Below, piece by piece: positions 43,510 through 54,489 of a DNA stretch of 64,000 nucleotides. Position numbers and translations under genes: made by a program. The notes below the pieces were generated by a model that ran no database searches, was not told the DNA's origin, and saw nothing but the letters and a program-made list of their open reading frames with translations. Every line of letters starts with the position of its first letter. Within the stretch, counting starts at the first letter, position 1. The stretch is from Viridothelium virens (Eukaryota > Ascomycota > Dothideomycetes > Trypetheliales > Trypetheliaceae), in assembly GCA_010094025.1 (NCBI GenBank), contig ML991787.1:366758-430757 (forward strand), read 5' to 3'.

Positions 43510-44728
43510 TCGGCAATCTGTTCATCTTGTGCTACTTCTTTATCGAGCGTCTCTAGCGAGTAAGCGATCATGGGGATGGTCTTCTGTTTCAAAAGCATTT
43601 ACACGATATCCATTTTCTGTATCGGGACTAGATCAAGATGATCTTTGGTTGGACATTTCCACTCACATTGAATTGGCAAGGCGCACTAGTGGTGCCGTCG
43701 AAGGAACGAACGGGGCTTTTTTTATCATCATTGTATCTAGGGTCTCCCTCGCTCAGTGATAGAGTTAGAGGTAGAGGCGAATCGAATAATCAAACCAGTT
43801 GAATGATGTTTCAATCCCAAACTTGTTCCTTCCTTCCAACAGCTTGGTTGCATACAAATCGAGCATCCACCCAACCGTCACCGGTGATTTTCTCAGCCTC
43901 ATACTAATCGGTACGTAGCTGAGCCAAGCCCATGGGACGGGTCTAGAGCGTCCAAAAGCCACTCATCAAACACTCCCAGAGCCAACGGTTGTGGTAATTT
44001 GGCCATGAAAGAAGATGCTCGGGCGAGACTCCGCCCGTTTACTCTGGCAACTAAGCACCTAAGGCTGACACGATACGTACCTCAGTTGCTTGTCGCGTCG
44101 CTGCCTTTCGGTGCTTTGTTACTCGCTGGCTCGCTCGTTTTCCCTCGCCGACTGGTAGGCACAACTCGGCGGGCCGCACTGAGCGAGCTGCCGCGATCCG
44201 GCACGCCCTCCCATCCGCATCCGGTTTCCTCATGACAATCTCGTCAGGCATCCACATGATAGATCATTATTAACGTTCCGCGGAAGTTCCGTTCCGCACT
44301 CTCTCCTCACAACTGGAAGTCTTCGGTGCTTCGTTCAACGGAACCACGGGAACAACCTCATCATCATGAGCGGAGTTGACACCATCGCCTGCATGACTGG
44401 GCCCTCGTGTAAGTTTTCTGGCTAGTCGGTGTCTTAGTCGCATCGCATCCATAATCCATTGATTACTCGGTGATTGCGCGACACCGCTGCTTTCTAATGC
44501 ACACAGCCATGTCGCACGCATGTGCTACATGGCACGCATGGTTACGTGGTGTTGCGTTCGAGGGGTGCCCCGGCCGGAAACGACCGCAACTTTTTAGGTT
44601 TGCTCGATGAGCCTTCGCTTAAAATTGATGCCCTGGGGATAGTCGCCCTTTTGTCTGCAATGGACTTGCTGTTCTTGGCAATTTCCCTTTTCAGTCCTAA
44701 AGCGAATTTCTTTCATACGCTTCGATTG

Positions 44729-45178
44729 CTATATTATTATCTTTGACGAAAAGGCTAAGAAATGCGCTTCATACATCGAATTTGCAATAGTTGCAAAGGT
44801 GGAAGCCCTTTGCTTGGCCAAGTTGGACACCCGCGGAGAAATTTCAAAAAACGACTTGACCGTCGCCGCATCAAGAGTGTTGTCAGATCCGAATGCTGCT
44901 TGCAGGATTGACTCAACGGCATGATACCAAGGTCTCCCTACCACATTTGCTCCACTTAACTGTTCGATATTAGTGAGCGAGGTTGTGGTCATTTTAATTA
45001 GTTCATGCTCAATAAGCACCGCTGGCGATTCTTCTAGGAGTTCCTCGCAAGGTATGGCTTCTGCGGTCAGAGGTTTCACCGCACTTCTATGTTGTATTGT
45101 GACGCATAATTCTACGTGGATACAACTTTTGGCCGCAGGTGCATCCCGAACCCGAAATCTACCGAAACCTTGTCTCAT
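44729..45178 (-). CDS. Doubtful ORF, 149 residues
   Basis: An uninterrupted minus-strand frame starting MRQGFGRFRVRDAPAAKSCI, with a more protein-like second half (an internal Met leads MTTTSLTNIEQLSGANVV, then GRPWYHAVESILQAAFG). Composition is balanced and the second half could be helical. No family, signal peptide or splice support is seen. It may be a small gene, a relic or chance. Confidence 0.25.
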   Translation of the reverse strand: MRQGFGRFRVRDAPAAKSCIHVELCVTIQHRSAVKPLTAEAIPCEELLEESPAVLIEHELIKMTTTSLTNIEQLSGANVVGRPWYHAVESILQAAFGSDNTLDAATVKSFFEISPRVSNLAKQRASTFATIANSMYEAHFLAFSSKIII

Positions 45179-45545
45179 CTGTAACTTGTTTCGTAAGAAC
45201 TCAAGACTTCACTGTCGAGAATAAGCGGAAATCACAGGTACGTTGTATACTTGTAGACTTGCGTGAGTAACGCTTCATCATATCGACCTATGGTCCGTTA
45301 GGCATTATCCCTCTATACAATAAAATTGTGTGCGGTTGGTTCCGTCCCTCAATGGTGTACTAACTGATCGATCTGGCCATACTGGTTCATTCGCATCAAA
45401 ATGAAGTGAGATGTGTTCAATGAAGGGGCTGGTGTGGTATTGTGCGCACATGTGGATTATAATACCTACAAATGGTACCCAACCCCAACCTAATTGCCAC
45501 CAGCCGACCTTTGTAAAACTGTAAGCAAACGGAGTTGAGAAAGGC

Positions 45546-45552
45546 AAAAAAA
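45546..45552 (-). terminator. RNA polymerase III oligo-T terminator
   Basis: Seven T residues on the minus strand begin six bases after the discriminator base of the tRNA-like gene, the normal place and form for Pol III termination. Confidence 0.75.
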
Positions 45553-45557
45553 GGAAC

Positions 45558-45696
45558 TGGACTGAGGGGGATTTGAACCCCCGGCCTTTCACAGAACACA
45601 TTGTCGGACAATGCGAAGCGAAAATCATACCCCTTATTCACTTAGCCAACAGCTTGGAAGTAAGATGTAGAAACTAATTACCTAGACCATCAGCCC
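45558..45696 (-). tRNA. tRNA-Ala(CGC)-like gene with D-loop and anticodon-loop insertions
   Basis: Acceptor stem: GGGCTGA (45690-45696) pairs fully with TCAGTCC (45559-45565), including G3:U70, the alanine identity pair, and A73 at 45558. T-arm: GGGGG TTCAAAT CCCCC at 45566-45582, directly adjacent. Variable loop AGGCC. Anticodon stem TTCGC/GTGAA encloses 25 nt; removing 18 nt after position 37 leaves a 7-nt loop with anticodon CGC. The D-arm reads TGGTCTAG, then a 49-nt insertion (45633-45681), then GGGTATGATT; without the insertion it has the normal length. The insertion begins GTAATT, has GGCTAAGT near its end and finishes AATAAG. It also includes TGGCTAAGTG, which matches a box A. It may be a working gene with two introns or a disrupted pseudogene. 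Confidence 0.7.
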
Positions 45697-48629
45697 AAAA
45701 GGCAAACTGGAATTCACCCCCCATCGATGATAAACCGGCTGAAAATGAGCTTTCAGGACTTGGTGACTTGCGTAAGGGGTGCTGTGATACTGGGGATTCC
45801 TCCTAAACCGTTAGCTAAATGACTTCTTCATTCAGACACCACGTTCTTTCGAAGTAGGACCCTTTTAGAGACAATACGTCTGAGTGATGTCCCTTTCTAT
45901 TCAGAGCCGGAAGACATACTGCTACAGTGCCCTGCACTATGTGTACTGATGGCACTTGCTTATCGTAAACCGAGAATTATGTGTGCTCAGGACGACTTGG
46001 TAGAAAATCCATGGTGGTGAAGCTCAGCTCTCATTGTACTCATACACCAGGTCAATTTTCTACAAAACTAAGCAAAAACCTATCAACGATAGCCCGGACA
46101 CTTCATGCCTTTCCTCGGGTTGCTCCAGTGGGCAAGAATCGAGTCGAAAAGGATTGGCGGCAGCAGAACAAACTCACAAAATCCCTAAACACAAAGAACA
46201 TCATTATATACAGAGAGCAACGCCTTTAGCAGCGGCTGGCTCCTGACAAGGGGTTGTGATATTGTCTTTCACCGTCTGCCAAACGCATCCTCTCGAGTAA
46301 GTTGGAGACCCCGGTCCCCGTTGGTGTATTATCCTCCATGAACACAGAGTCGTTATTTATTGCATATGGCAAGAGCTGATCCACTACTTTCGCTGTCATT
46401 ATCGAGCAGATAAGCTCATCGTATTCAGCTCTGCCTTTCCAGTCGGAACAGCCTCCGGAAGAGGCGGAGGTATTTTGCCTGGTACTCTAGCGAGGATTTA
46501 CCCCACAGCGTTGGCGTTCTCGTCATCTTCATCGCTAATTCTAATGCCAATCACGTCGCCTCTCACGGCTCGACTTCACCTAGAATTGTCTAGAGTATAC
46601 TCAGAGTGGATATAGAGCCTTTCTCTGTCAGCAAAAAGCTCTCAAGCAAAGCTTACCACGCAATTCTCATTTGCATGAGAATCAGTAGCATCAGACCATA
46701 GCCCATTGAGGTACTTCTGAACCTTTGTCAAAATAAGACACGTTTACGAAGACCGATTTTGTCTAACGCAAGGATGCTGGACCCGATTAGCTCCAGCCTC
46801 TCACCCTTGGTGGGTTGAGTCGCTACCTACGAGCCAGAATGTCAACGACGTGTCGTACGGGTTGCTTTCCTCTACCGGTCTTTTCTCAATTTGATCGCCT
46901 GTTGCACAAATGGTAGTGTGATGCTCATGAATGCAACGTACACAGACGAAGAATAGGGCGGATGAGAGACAGGATGGCTTACCCATGAGATTAACCTTGG
47001 TGTACCGCAATGCAGATATCCTCAACCTGTCATCGACCTCCCGAACTGCGTTAGTATGGTGCAGAAACCAAAGCTCAGTGTCGCTCTCTTCACAAACGCA
47101 CCTGACTCTATCCGCTGGCCTCAGTGGGATGGGTAGCGACGATGCGCATTGCCGGTTCCAGTCTATCGGATCTCGCTCAAAATTGTAACGTTTAGAATCT
47201 TCCAATCGTCATTGAGGGTTTCTAAGCATCGTGATTCTTCAATAAAGAGATATTAATGCAAAACTTAGACTTCCTACCGGTTTGGACTCTAAGAGACTGC
47301 TTGATCCCTGACAGTGAAGCCGTGAAGACGATGAGGTAGCTATCAGAACCACAGGCTAGTACGAAAGCTATCCTTTAGGATGTGGGTATCTTGCACTAGG
47401 GATGTTAGCTATGGTGCAATTCCACTTGCATGAAGATGAGCTTCAACGGTGGTCGTCCAACTTCGATTTGTGGATGGAAAGACTGGGATGGGACCGTGCA
47501 ACTCACCAATCTATCAAAAGTTGGCTAGCGCTATAGGGTACCTTGGTCTCATCACTCGCTTGCTTCTCATGACAGGAGGACTAAATCGGGCACAGGTGAC
47601 AAACGTTTAAGAAGATGTCTCAAGAGCGCGTGAAAAGAAATATCGCGGAAGCATACGTGCCTTAAGATCCCACTGGGGCTTTGCTAGGTTGTGTGGAGAT
47701 GCAAACGAACACGTGAGGCATTCTAGCTGTTCCTGCTCGATTCCCTCCATCCTTTTCAAGATACAGATGAAATATGCTGAGGGGTCCTGATAAGAATGGA
47801 CGTGAAAATATCACACATCTTGAATTGCACCAATATGCCTCATGCCACACCCTGATGAGATCTCCAAAAACTTCCGTAACGCACGCTCCGACCGATTTGC
47901 CACTTACTGATAGATTCCTTGGTCTTGTTTCAAAAGGAGTGGAAGTCCCACGATCGCCATCTGCTCTCGATGATATGAGGCCACATCAATGTAGGGAAGG
48001 AGTACCTCGCGGTCCCTCATTTCGTTGGAATTTATTGTCGCAATCATGGGAATCCCAAGCCATACGGATCAACCCCATCTTGTGGTTCGCATTCAGTAGC
48101 TAATCCGAAGCTTAATACTCCATACCAAAATTTAGAAAACTCCCGGTGACTCCGTTCTCCCCAGAGTCGGCGCCGTTGTCCCGCCCCCGCAAACGCCAAC
48201 GCCATGGTTTTCAGTGACGCATGCGGCTGGATTTCCCTGTGCCGCTTCACAATTGGCGGGTGGAGCCGTCAGCATCATCATGCGACCGCGCTGCGGCTCG
48301 TTTGTATTTCCCTGAATCGTCTAACCAGTAGAATTGCCATCGACATCATGCCTTACGGTGACACTCAGATAGGTCAGGTCAGGTAGGCCGCTCGGGCCTT
48401 TTTTTACATAAAAACATAATGATGCCGCCTCTGAGAATTGAAACCGATTGGGTTGCTTTGCACATCTGTTCCATGCTCTCAAGCCTGCCTGACGCGTTTC
48501 CTAGGAACATGGAGCATCATTGATCAGCTGCCTGCAATATCTTCACTCTAGAGGCTCAAGACATTGGTAATGTGGAGTCAATTCGCCATAAGCATTGTGC
48601 AGAGTTATTGATCTTCTCTTTCAATCAAG
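45697..48629. other. Gene-poor stretch of 2.9 kb
   Basis: Between the tRNA-like gene and acid trehalase. ORFs at 46801-47205 (minus) and 47774-48103 (plus) lack motifs and splice structure. A T-run at about 48399-48405 is the only simple sequence. The right end holds the acid trehalase promoter. Confidence 0.45.
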
Positions 48630-51600
48630 ATGTACTCTCTCCTGCTCTTTCACCTTCTCGTAATATCCTTCAGTGTGTTTGAAGTTCACGCGACACAACG
48701 GCCATCAGCCTCATCGGCATCAACACCACAGCACCATTACAAAACACGATTTCCCGGAGCTAGCTGGGACGACAACGAATGGAGCATCACGACGACTACT
48801 CTAGAACAGGGTCACTACCAATCCCGGATCTCACTGGCGAATGGCTACCTAGGCATCAATGTGGCAGCCGTCGGCCCTCTTTTTGAGAGAGACACTCCGG
48901 TCGATGGAGACGACATCGAGGGCTGGCCGTTGTTCAATAGTCGCCAGAGCTTCGCCACGGTCGCTGGGTTCTATGACTTTCAGCCGACAACAAATGGGTC
49001 TAACTTCCCATGGCTGAATCAATACGGCGGGGAGAGCGTAGTCAGTGGCATCGTGCATTTCGGCGGCCTAGCTGTCATAGCCAATGGAAATGTTCTCAAT
49101 GCCTCCGTCAAGCCAGAACAGATCTCTAACTTCTCTTCGACAATGAATTTCCGAACTGGGACGAAGACATGGGATTATGTTTGGACTCCGCCGGGCGGAC
49201 CTGGCATACACGTGGAATTCAGCATATTTGTACACAAGCTCTTTGTTAACCAAGCAGTTGTCCAATTGCGCTTGACAGCCGAGCAGAATGTGAACGTGAC
49301 GATCGTGGATATCTTGAACGGAGATTCTGCCGTGCGGACAGATTTTGTAGACAAAGCGGCTGAGGAGGATACGCAGACGATCTGGAGTGCTGTGAGGCCG
49401 AATGGGATCAGCAATGTTACCGCATATGTCTATTCGACACTCAAAGGAGATGGATGCTTAGACAGATTGACCTGGAGCCAAGTAGAAGATGGCAATATCA
49501 TTGGCCACAACCAGTCGTCCATTGGTCAGTCCATCACAGTTGCACTCTCATCTAGACATACCAGCACGATTGAGAAATACGTTGGTGCTGCATCCAATGA
49601 CGCATACGAGGATCCCCAAGCAGTCGCTTGTAATGCCTCTACATCCGGGGCCCTGGTCGGATACCAAGCCTTACACGACTCTCATAATCAAGAGTGGGCT
49701 ACTATCATCAATGAAGATTCCACGGATAGCTTCCGATACCCTGGCAATGGATCTCTTCTCGACAATCAAGATCTTGTTGACGAACAAATCCAGGCAATAA
49801 CCAGTTCCTATTATCTTCTCGAGAACACAGTCGGTCCTAATGCTGTCGCTGCAGCTGGAAACAACCAAAAACTTACTATAAATAGTATTCCGGTCTGCGG
49901 CTTAGGTTCCGATTGCTATGGGGGTTTGATTTTCTGGGATGCCGAAGTTTGGATGTCTCCCGGTCTCGTTCTTGCTCACCCGGAAGCCTCCAAGCAGATC
50001 CCTCAGTACAGGGTAGCCAAATTTTCGCAAGCGCAAGAGAACATCGATACTATCTTCACCTCGTCGCAGAAGGATAAATCTGGCGAATTCGTGGAAGCGG
50101 CAATTTATCCCTGGACAAGTGGAAGATTCGGAAACTGCACCGGGACCGGCCCCTGTTTTGACTACGAGTACCACATCAACGGCGACATAGGTCTATCATT
50201 TAGAAATTACTGGTTAGCATCAGGTGATACGTCATACTTCCGAAATGAACTGTTTCCTGTTTATGATGGAATAGCCGCATTTTACTCAACGCTTCTTTCC
50301 TACAATGGAACATCTGGGATGTACGAATTGTATAATGCTACTGATCCTGTAAGTATTTTCTTCTGTCATCATCTTTCCAAAGCTTATAGGGACAAAGGAT
50401 GAATATGCAAATAATGTAGACAATCCCGGATATACGATGGTGCTCATCAAGGATCATTTGACCATGGCAATTGCGTTCCGCGAACGTTTCGGACTTCCAG
50501 TCAACGAGACCTGGAGAGACCAAATCGGTAAGATCTTTGTGCCCATCGACAACCAGGCTAGCCTCATCCTGGAATATACTGGTATGAATGGTACGATCTC
50601 CGTGAAGCAAGCGGACGTCGTTCTCATCGACGATCTGCTTGATTACCCGAATCAGTATTCGTTGGCAGACCTTGACTATTACGCTGGCAAACAATCCACA
50701 GACGGTCCAGGGATGACGTATAGTGTCTTTTCCATTGTAGCGAACCTCTTCTCTATTTCCGGATGCTCTACTTATACCTACTGGTTGTATGGATCGTTAC
50801 CCTATGCCCGCGGTCCTTGGTACCAGTATTCAGAACAGCTAGTGGACGATTACGATGCAAATGGCGGAACACATCCTGCCTTTCCCTTCCTTACAGGCAT
50901 GGGCGGCGCGCTGCGAGTCGCGCCGTACGGCTATTTGGGACTCGAGCTCGTGGATACATCGTTCAGCATCAATCCCAATCTTCCACCGCAGATTCCGTAT
51001 CTCAAGTACCGAACAATATACTGGAGCGGGTGGCCCATCCAGGCAACGTCGAATCAGTCACACACGACACTGGAGCGCCTGACAGGAGGCCTGTCGACTG
51101 CAAATGCAAGTTTCGCGGAGAACCCCATCCCCGTCACCGTGACCGGCCGAACACAAAACTATTCCCTCCACTGGAATGAAACCGTCGTCGTCCCGAACCG
51201 CGAATACAGCCAGCAGAAGACAGTGCCCGGCAACATCGCGCAGTGTCAGCCCGTCAGCAGCACGTCTCAGTACCAGCCAGGCCAATCTCCACTCGCCGCC
51301 GTCGACGGAGCCATCAGTACGCATTGGGCGCCCGCCTACGCGAACATCACGTCCTCGATCACCGTTCAGATCCTGCAGGATAAGGCTTACTTGATCACGG
51401 GCTTCAGCATTGACTGGGCGCAGGCGGTGGCGCGGCAATTCACCATCTCGACGAGCAACCTGTCGAACCCGTCGGCGGGGGAGTCGGTGGTGGTGACGTC
51501 GTCGGATCGGGTGGCTATAAGCATTCCGTATGGGTCGGTGGATCAGAATGCCGTCGTGCCGTATATGAGCAATAGCACGAATGTGACGCTCGCAGAGCCA

Positions 51601-51738
51601 GTGTGGAGTGGACGGTTCGTGACGTTGTCGGTCAAGGGCAACCAGGCGACGCCGTTTGATAACGGGACGGGACCGACGGTGGCGGAATTTGCTATCATTG
51701 CTGGCGGAACGAAGGTGCCTTTAAGGTACCATGCATGA
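48630..51738 (+). CDS. ATH1: Acid trehalase, glycoside hydrolase family 65
   Basis: Model: join(48630..50348,50398..51738), 1019 residues, usual for fungal acid trehalases. It splits extracellular or vacuolar trehalose into two glucose molecules. A signal peptide (MYSLLLFHLLVISFSVFEVH) opens the protein; many N-glycosylation sites follow. The GH65 N-terminal domain has LANGYLGINVAAVGP and GWPLFNSRQSFATVAGFYD. The barrel holds FWDAEVWMSPGLVLAHPEAS and YPWTSGRFGNCTGTGPCFDY, then EYHINGDI. The catalytic acid is Glu575 in NATDPDEYANNVDN, encoded by the second codon of exon 2. The 49-nt intron has donor GTAAGT at 50349 and an AAG acceptor ending at 50397; the more usual TATAG acceptor upstream would break the frame. 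A C-terminal discoidin-like region (SPLAAVDGAISTHWAPAY) is seen. Confidence 0.94.
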
Positions 51739-52502
51739 TGGTGCGGTCTCGGTTTCTACAAGAAGGAAGAGAGGAAAGTCTGGGTAGATACGAGGTGGAT
51801 TGGAAGTTTGATGATCTATCGATGCCTTGGGATAAGACAGGGGTTGGATAAGATACTTTGCGTAGATAGAGGTGCCACCACGTATATAGGCACGAGTTCG
51901 ACGAGGTGAATGAGTAATGTGATATGGATGAGAAGGTAGTCGTAACAAGGAGGAATTGATGGGAAGAGTACTCCGTAACATTGACCTTGATCTACATGTA
52001 AGATTTCGAGCTCTCATAAGATTTGAGTCTAGTAAATACGAGCAGTCTTCAATGCCGCTCGCCTGCGGATCTCGGGAGATCTCCCAGGAGGTGCAGGGGC
52101 AAACCCAAGCCGGGAAGCAAAGATGGACAAAGAAGCCCAAGACGTTTTCGCATTGGCTGCTGTAGCCTCATGAGTGGCTGACAAAATCTCGGCCGCCATC
52201 CTGGGGATCCCGGCGCGATTTCATGCCGTCTTGTCTTGGGAATCGACATGTCCGTCTCCTGCTCGCCTTTTCCCTGCTTGCTTGCCACATCCTACGTCCC
52301 AATCTGAAGTCTAGTCGTCGCGTTTCCAGCGCTGTCTCCTCCATCTCCCTAGTTGTTCGGTACTACTTCCCAACTCCTTCGCATCGCGCGTCCCGGTCCG
52401 TTCTTTTTCTATTATACGCACTAGCTAGTCTGCAGGCACACTACACATTCTTGTGGGCGTGAGACGGGTTACCGCCAGCTGGTGTCAGGAAGAGGCGCTG
52501 CA
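51739..52502. other. Intergenic, no gene seen
   Basis: About 0.76 kb between acid trehalase and ARL1 on the same strand. It holds the trehalase 3' UTR and the ARL1 promoter. Short minus-strand ORFs here overlap and lack motifs. Confidence 0.5.
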
Positions 52503-53429
52503 ATGGGTGGCTATCTGTCCAGGCTATCGGCACTAATCTGGTCAAAGAAAGAGATTCGGATTTTGATATTAGGTCTTGTACGATGCCTACCAGTTCCAGG
52601 CGACCAACATTACGACGGAGACTGATGGCTTGCTTTGGAATAGGATAATGCGGGAAAGACGACGTTATTGTACAGGCTTAAGGTACGGTCACGCACTAGG
52701 GCTACTTTTCTGTAGCTCCATCAGTCTGCAATTCCTCCTGCCAGAAGCCAGATCGCTGACAGGTCCTCAAATGCAGATAGGAGAAGTCGTGACCACAATA
52801 CCCACTATAGGTTTCAACGTCGAATCCGTCACCTATAAAAACCTCAACTTCAATGTCTGGGTATGAACTACCCTCCTTCCTCCTCCCTACCCCCATCTTC
52901 TCCTCCGTCGATATATACCCGTACTCATAAACGCCTCGTGGACAGGACCTTGGTGGTCAAACCTCCATACGTCCCTACTGGCGCTGCTACTATGCCAACA
53001 CCGCCGCCGTCATCTTCGTCGTCGACTCCACTGATCTTGACCGCCTCTCCACTGCATCTGACGAGCTGGCAGCGATGCTCAGTGAGGAAGAGTTACGGGA
53101 TGCGGCGCTGCTGGTATTCGCGAATAAGCAGGATCAGCCAGGCGCAAAAGGAGCCGGTGAAATCAGCGAGGCACTGAGTTTGGGGGAGCTGAGGGATCGA
53201 AATTGGAGTATTGTGGCGTGCAGCGCTGTAGACGGGAGAGGGGTTGGGGAGGGTATGGATTGGTTGGTGGTGAGTCACTTTCCCATTTGACGTGGAGGGT
53301 TGTGTGCTATGCTGTTCTCTTGAGAGGACACTCTGGCTGAGGCCTCTGCTATCGTGGGGAGCTTCGAGATTGTAGGGAAAGGCTGACCCCGCGTGCTTTT
53401 TACAGCAAACCGTCCAATCGGAAGAATGA
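52503..53429 (+). CDS. ARL1: ARF-like small GTPase Arl1
   Basis: Model: join(52503..52577,52644..52682,52777..52860,52946..53269,53406..53429), 181 residues. Arl1 recruits GRIP-domain golgins to the trans-Golgi. The start [20 protein letters not shown] has the N-myristoylation Gly2. Exon 2 is only 39 nt and encodes [13 protein letters not shown], the P-loop. Exon 3 carries switch I ([16 protein letters not shown]), exon 4 begins with switch II ([16 protein letters not shown]) and contains the NKQD at 126-129 and the SAVDGRG block. The last exon encodes [27 protein letters not shown] and RCYYANT distinguish Arl1 from Arf1. All junctions are phase 0 with GT-AG ends. Exon 4 changes from C-ending to G-ending codons along its length. 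Confidence 0.95.
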
Positions 53430-53974
53430 ACGAGAAGGATAGGAGAACTTGTCGAGAAGGCGTTCAAAATGGTAGCATCAAGACAGCGTGCTGGCATTAA
53501 AGCATTTGGTCGGCGTCTAGGGCATAGGGGGCTTGCTCTCATTGAGCACTTGTTTAAGCTTTGGTACTTATCTCAAGCCAATGTAGAAATCGGCGGCACT
53601 TCACTGGCCCACGGTCACCGGAATCCTTGTATCTCATGGCGATCGAACTAACAAAGTCCAACGTATCAGATTCATTGCCGGTACGGTAGCCAATATATTG
53701 ATCCACGCTGGTGATTCGGGGCATTATGCAATGCCTAGCGTAGCGTGGGAAAAACGTGCTCAATCGTTCGACTGGCGCAACGACTACTCAGTGGTCACAA
53801 GAAGTGATCCAACGGTAGCGTAGACACAGTGTCGCGTGTGTTCACTCATTTCCTTACGCCAAACACAATGGGCCCTTCATTTGGAAGAAATGCACGAATA
53901 CAGTTGTGCATGGGAATCAAAGCGTAGCTAGTGAATTTGGTCGCATATAAACTGCAATATAATCATCAAACCTC
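53430..53974. other. Intergenic, no gene seen
   Basis: About 0.5 kb between ARL1 and the 5S rRNA gene. A TATA-like TATAAA at 53946-53951 lies 29 bp before the 5S start, where fungal 5S genes often have a TATA box. No ORF is supported. Confidence 0.5.
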
Positions 53975-54093
53975 ACTTGCGATCATAGGAACGTGAAAGC
54001 ACTCGATCCCGTCCGCTCTCGATACGTTAAGCACGTTGCCGCCTCGTCAGTAGTTGCGTGGGTGACCAGCAGCGGATACGGGGTATTGCAAGT
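53975..54093 (+). rRNA. 5S ribosomal RNA gene (dispersed)
   Basis: 119 nt. The ends pair over nine positions (ACTTGCGAT with ATTGCAAGT, one G:U) as helix I. Helix II pairs GGAACGTG with CACGTT-G-CC. Conserved blocks include GATCCCGTCCGCTC (loop C), GTTAAGCACG (box A region), AGTAGTTG and GTGGGTGACCA (box C). Helix IV shows a compensating G-to-C pair relative to common fungal 5S forms, which argues for a working gene. A T-run at 54093-54097 begins at the last base and serves as terminator. Single dispersed 5S genes, not in the rDNA repeat, are normal in filamentous ascomycetes. Confidence 0.9.
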
Positions 54094-54489
54094 TTTTATT
54101 GTTGTCTTTTTTTTGCTTCTTCTAGTTTGTATTATACGTTGGTTCTTACGTCAAAGGCTTGAGGACGCTGGAGGTCGCTAAGATTTGGACTGGTGTCCTC
54201 TTAAGCTCCACAGGGCAAGAATATTAGACCTCTAGAGTTAGCTCTGCCTTGGATTTTTTATTTTCTTGTCTCTTCCCCCTTCCCATTTTTGTTCTTCTTT
54301 TGAGATTTATGTAAAGCGCAAATTACTAGCCTTGTAGCTGGGAATTGCCCGCTCCTGTGACAGAAAAGCGTTGTAGTGAGACGTGCAAATTCACTGAATG
54401 TGCTTTGTAGAATGTAGTAGCTGCATAGTTGAACGTGTTGTATGTACAGCAAAAATACACAAGTACAAGTTTAAGGGTATCTATAATGA
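54094..54489. other. Short intergenic stretch
   Basis: About 0.4 kb between the 5S gene and the NTE1 stop codon. T-rich tracts at 54094-54115 (5S terminator region) and 54255-54302. No gene is seen. Confidence 0.5.

Larger units (their letters stand above)
43510..45557. other. Gene-poor stretch, left of the tRNA-like gene
   Basis: About 2 kb. The first part is the 3' UTR of the acidic-protein gene. The only ORF worth noting is the low-confidence minus-strand frame at 44729-45178. Nothing else has motifs. Confidence 0.45.

Noticed and set aside
45559-45647. Reading the Pol III gene as a degenerate tRNA-Pro starting at 45647
   Set aside because: The acceptor stem does not pair from 45647; extending to 45696 gives a perfect stem with G3:U70 and anticodon CGC, which fits Ala.
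46801-47205. 134-residue minus-strand ORF
   Set aside because: Opposed by an overlapping plus ORF, no recognisable motif or splice structure; length is within chance for this region.
50390-50397. TATAG acceptor for the acid trehalase intron
   Set aside because: It shifts the frame and leads quickly to a stop; only the AAG acceptor gives DPDEYANNVDN.
53993-54181. 62-residue plus ORF with a hydrophobic stretch
   Set aside because: It overlaps the 5S rRNA gene; the hydrophobic part comes from the T-rich terminator.
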